From: Nitrosarchaeum sp.
GTDB lineage: Archaea > Thermoproteota > Nitrososphaeria > Nitrososphaerales > Nitrosopumilaceae
Length of the DNA stretch: 7,639 nucleotides
Assembly: GCA_013140415.1 (NCBI GenBank)
Contig: JABFSW010000202.1
Location: forward strand, 1-7,639
Direction: 5' to 3'
In this document: positions 6,311 through 7,639 of the stretch, piece by piece
How positions within the stretch are numbered: the first letter of the stretch is position 1
Layout: the number at the start of each line of letters is the position of its first letter
Notes under the pieces: generated by a model
What the model saw: the letters and a program-made list of their open reading frames with translations, nothing else
The model's database searches: none
Told to the model about the DNA's origin: nothing
Position numbers and translations under genes: made by a program

Positions 6311-6523
6311 ATGACTATTGATGAGGCAAAAAAATCAAATGTTTTTATGAATATTATATTGGATGATTTAACTGTAATTGGGTTATCTGTTGAAATGCTT
6401 GAGAGATATTATAAACAACAAATAGACGAAGAAACAAAGCAATATTTTAAAAATATTAAAAATCACTTTAACCATATCGTTAAAACCATAAACAAAAATA
6501 ATAAAATTACAAAGAAAAATTGA
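6311..6523 (+). CDS. small helical protein, possible degenerate histidine-kinase dimerisation hairpin
   Basis: This 70-aa protein has no signal peptide or membrane helix and is predicted by eye to be two helices: about 9-34 and 40-62, followed by a Lys/Asn-rich tail. The first helix contains LDDLTVIGLSVEML (17-30), which resembles the region after the phospho-accepting His in HisKA/DHp domains (H-E/D-L-R-x-P-L-T-x-I-x-x-x-x-E-x-L). In that alignment the His position is Asn14 and the following acidic residue is Ile15, so it could not be phosphorylated there. The second helix holds FKNIKNHFNHIVKTI, similar to the second DHp helix. There is no ATPase domain downstream. It lies upstream of a lone receiver on the same strand, a context in which a DHp-like docking partner would make sense. 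The resemblance is by eye only; a short coiled-coil protein of other origin is the alternative. Confidence 0.6.
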   Translation: MTIDEAKKSNVFMNIILDDLTVIGLSVEMLERYYKQQIDEETKQYFKNIKNHFNHIVKTINKNNKITKKN

Positions 6524-6589
6524 TAAATATATGATTCTGAATAAATATTCTAATTTTATTTACCTCTAAAAAAATCAAAATCAGTTCAA

Positions 6590-6613
6590 ATTAAATAAAC
6601 TCAATTATTTAAT
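6590..6613. repeat. perfect 9-bp inverted repeat upstream of receiver 2
   Basis: attaaataa (6590-6598) and ttatttaat (6605-6613) are exact inverted copies with a 6-base spacer (actcaa). It sits in the 172-bp gap between the helical protein and the receiver at 6696, about 85-105 bases before that start. It could be an operator or part of a 3' end structure; being all A/T it could also be chance. Confidence 0.3.
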
Positions 6614-6695
6614 CATCTGTAAATTTATGAAAGCATGTTGTTTGTTAAAAAAATAACATACAGTAGATATTGTTTATGTGAGAAAAAATAGAATC

Positions 6696-7064
6696 ATGAA
6701 CGGCTCTGTTATCATAATTGATGACGATGAAGATATTCTAGAGCTATTATCTGAGTATCTCTTACTTGAAGACTTTGATGTTGTAGGATGTGGTACTGAT
6801 GGGTTAAAGGCAGTAAATTTGTATGCTGAACACACGCCTGATTTTGTAATTATGGATATTGCAATGCCCACCTATGATGGTCTATATGGATTAGAAAATA
6901 TAAAAAAACTCAATCCAAATGCCATCATCATTATACTTACTGGGAATAGCGATAAATCCATAACTCACAAAATAATTCAATTAAACGCTACAATGATCTT
7001 GGAAAAACCGTGTCCTGTTGAAAAATTAGTGTCTGTTATGAAATCTATTAAAAATCCTGCGTAG
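6696..7064 (+). CDS. stand-alone CheY-like response regulator receiver (second copy)
   Basis: A 122-aa single receiver domain. Acidic pocket Asp9-Asp10(-Asp11), phospho-acceptor Asp54 in VIMDIAMPTYDG, switch Thr82 in IILTGNSD, and Lys104-Pro105 are intact. No output domain follows. ATG 6696 makes it exactly as long as the minus-strand receiver at 4876-5244, to which it is clearly paralogous (FDVVGCGTDG versus [21 protein letters not shown] versus [11 protein letters not shown]). A GTG at 6678 in the same frame would add six residues (MRKNRI) and cannot be excluded. It follows the possible DHp-like protein on the same strand after 172 bp, so the two may be co-regulated but probably have separate promoters. 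Cys106 after Lys-Pro replaces the more usual Phe. Partner kinase and target are unknown. Confidence 0.9.
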   Translation: MNGSVIIIDDDEDILELLSEYLLLEDFDVVGCGTDGLKAVNLYAEHTPDFVIMDIAMPTYDGLYGLENIKKLNPNAIIIILTGNSDKSITHKIIQLNATMILEKPCPVEKLVSVMKSIKNPA

Positions 7065-7126
7065 CATCATTGTATCTCTGAATATATCTTAAAAGTTATT
7101 AATCATACATTCCTTCCTAATTTGAA

Positions 7127-7360
7127 TTGCCATTTAAAATTCAGTATAAATTTCAAGATGAGGCTGAAATTCGTTACTGTGTAGTTTCATACGAGCAATA
7201 CCGAAATTTTTGTGCATTACCCATAATACAAGAATGCAAAATAATCAAAGGGAATCAAACAACCACAAAAAAGAACCTTGATGAAATACAAAAAGCACTT
7301 GACATGGCATATCAAAAAGATACCAGTCATATTCGCAACTTGTCTGAAAACTCTTTGTGA
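7127..7360 (+). CDS. small hypothetical protein (77 aa), TTG start
   Basis: A soluble 77-aa protein with no signal peptide or membrane segment. The N-terminal half looks beta-rich (FKIQYKFQDEAEIRYCVVS, 3-21), followed by YEQYRNFCALPIIQECKIIKG (22-42), and the C-terminal part looks helical (NLDEIQKALDMAYQKD, about 50-65). The 'IRYCVV-YEQY-LPIIQECxII' pattern reminds me of small conserved proteins found in Thaumarchaeota, but I know no function. The TTG at 7127 is the only usable early start: an in-frame TAA lies just upstream at 7118-7120, and there is no Met before residue 60. No Shine-Dalgarno site is visible; AT-rich sequence at 7097-7107 could supply a TATA box for a leaderless message. 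T-rich sequence follows the stop (7361-7400), a plausible U-tract terminator. Confidence 0.72.
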   Translation: MPFKIQYKFQDEAEIRYCVVSYEQYRNFCALPIIQECKIIKGNQTTTKKNLDEIQKALDMAYQKDTSHIRNLSENSL

Positions 7361-7411
7361 TTTGTTGTTCTTTATGCGTAATCTACATTTTGTCTTTTTA
7401 AATTAAATTTC

Positions 7412-7435
7412 TAGTTTGTGCATTTGCACAAACTA
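7412..7435. promoter_or_regulatory. perfect 11-bp-arm palindrome next to the promoter of receiver 3
   Basis: tagtttgtgca (7412-7422) and tgcacaaacta (7425-7435) are exact inverted copies separated by tt. The dyad ends one base before a TATA-like stretch (7437-7444, tttttatg) centred about 27 bases before ATG 7468, so it would cover the BRE position. That fits an operator for a dimeric regulator. As RNA it would form a strong hairpin followed by aauuuuua, so a terminator for the gene ending at 7360 is the alternative. Unlike the other repeats here its arms contain several G/C bases, which makes chance less likely. Confidence 0.6.
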
Positions 7436-7436
7436 A

Positions 7437-7444
7437 TTTTTATG
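7437..7444 (+). promoter_or_regulatory. TATA-like box for receiver 3
   Basis: The stretch tttttatg is centred about 27 bases upstream of ATG 7468, the spacing for a leaderless archaeal transcript. It directly follows the palindrome at 7412-7435. It overlaps the U-run that would serve a terminator in the other reading of the palindrome. Confidence 0.35.
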
Positions 7445-7467
7445 AATCTACTTGTTTTTTCTATGTT

Positions 7468-7639
7468 ATGAAAATACTCCATCTTGAAGATATTCCTGAA
7501 ATAAGTGAAATATTTTCAGACATTCTAAAAACTAAAAACCATGATTTTGAAAGTGCTATTGATTGAAAAAAAGGTCTTGATCTGGTATTGAAAAATCATT
7601 ATGATCTGATTTTACTTGATATGTGTATGTCTAATTACA
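7468..7639 (+). pseudogene. response regulator receiver interrupted by in-frame TGA, 3' end beyond window
   Basis: From ATG 7468 the frame reads MKILHLEDIPEISEIFSDIL and continues as a receiver N-terminus (Glu7-Asp8 as acidic pair). At codon 33 (7564-7566) it meets TGA. The same frame then continues in register with KKGLDLVLKNHYDLILLDM, placing phospho-acceptor Asp51 where expected. The stop replaces the residue of the usual D-G-x-x-GL motif, so a single GGA to TGA change would explain it. The usual Pro two residues after the DxxM core is Ser (MCMSNY), a second departure. The C-terminal half lies beyond the window. It is most simply a decaying third receiver paralogue; a sequencing error is the alternative. 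If translated only to the stop, the product would be a 32-residue fragment. Confidence 0.72.

Noticed and set aside
6627..6656. Nine-codon ORF (MKACCLLKK) upstream of receiver 2 as a leader peptide
   Set aside because: No attenuator-like structure follows it and such mini-ORFs are frequent by chance.
6674..6871. Minus-strand ORF of 65 codons over receiver 2
   Set aside because: Antisense to an intact receiver; the Ser-run reflects the Asp/Glu codons of the other strand.
1..7639. tRNA, rRNA, CRISPR array, insertion sequence or attachment site
   Set aside because: No tRNA-like cloverleaf, regularly spaced direct repeats, transposase ORF or flanking inverted or direct repeats were seen when reading the window.

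Overview
The window looks like chromosomal DNA of an ammonia-oxidising thaumarchaeon (Nitrososphaerota, probably Nitrosopumilaceae). The evidence is AT-rich DNA, a surface protein with a PEFG-CTERM tail, a stand-alone parvulin very close to the Nitrosopumilus/Cenarchaeum PinA type, a Hef/FANCM-type helicase without a nuclease domain, a one-finger C2H2 miniprotein, and TATA-like boxes placed for leaderless or short-leader transcripts. No tRNA, rRNA, CRISPR array or insertion sequence was recognised.

Layout. 1-273 (+) is the end of a VIT1/CCC1-type metal transporter. 357-464 (+) is a 35-residue zinc-finger miniprotein. 602-1417 (+) is a secreted two-domain protein with a PEFG-CTERM anchor. It converges, with only 7 bp between stops, on an MFS transporter (1425-2696, -) that has a His-rich central loop. 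A possible 38-codon ORF (2758-2874, -) lies upstream of the transporter. 2985-4490 (+) is the Hef-type helicase, starting at TTG and ending in a PCNA-box-like tail. It converges on a minus-strand group across an imperfect hairpin at 4513-4535. Read 5' to 3', that group is a winged-helix protein (5388-5996), a lone CheY-like receiver (4876-5244) and the parvulin (4554-4832).

Right part. 5997-6310 holds divergent promoters and a possible decayed small minus-strand gene (6103-6273). 6311-6523 (+) is a 70-aa helical protein that may be a degenerate histidine-kinase dimerisation hairpin. 6696-7064 (+) is a second lone receiver, and 7127-7360 (+) a small hypothetical protein with a TTG start. The window ends inside a third receiver (7468 onward, +), interrupted by an in-frame TGA and preceded by a perfect 11-bp-arm palindrome that abuts its TATA-like box.

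How the parts may work together. The right half, about 5.4-7.6 kb, is a small signalling neighbourhood: a winged-helix regulator, two intact lone receivers, one apparently broken receiver and a possible kinase-hairpin remnant, with no complete histidine kinase in view. Such receivers would have to be phosphorylated from elsewhere or act through protein contacts. The left half combines metal and solute transport, a surface protein and DNA repair, and shows no obvious single pathway.
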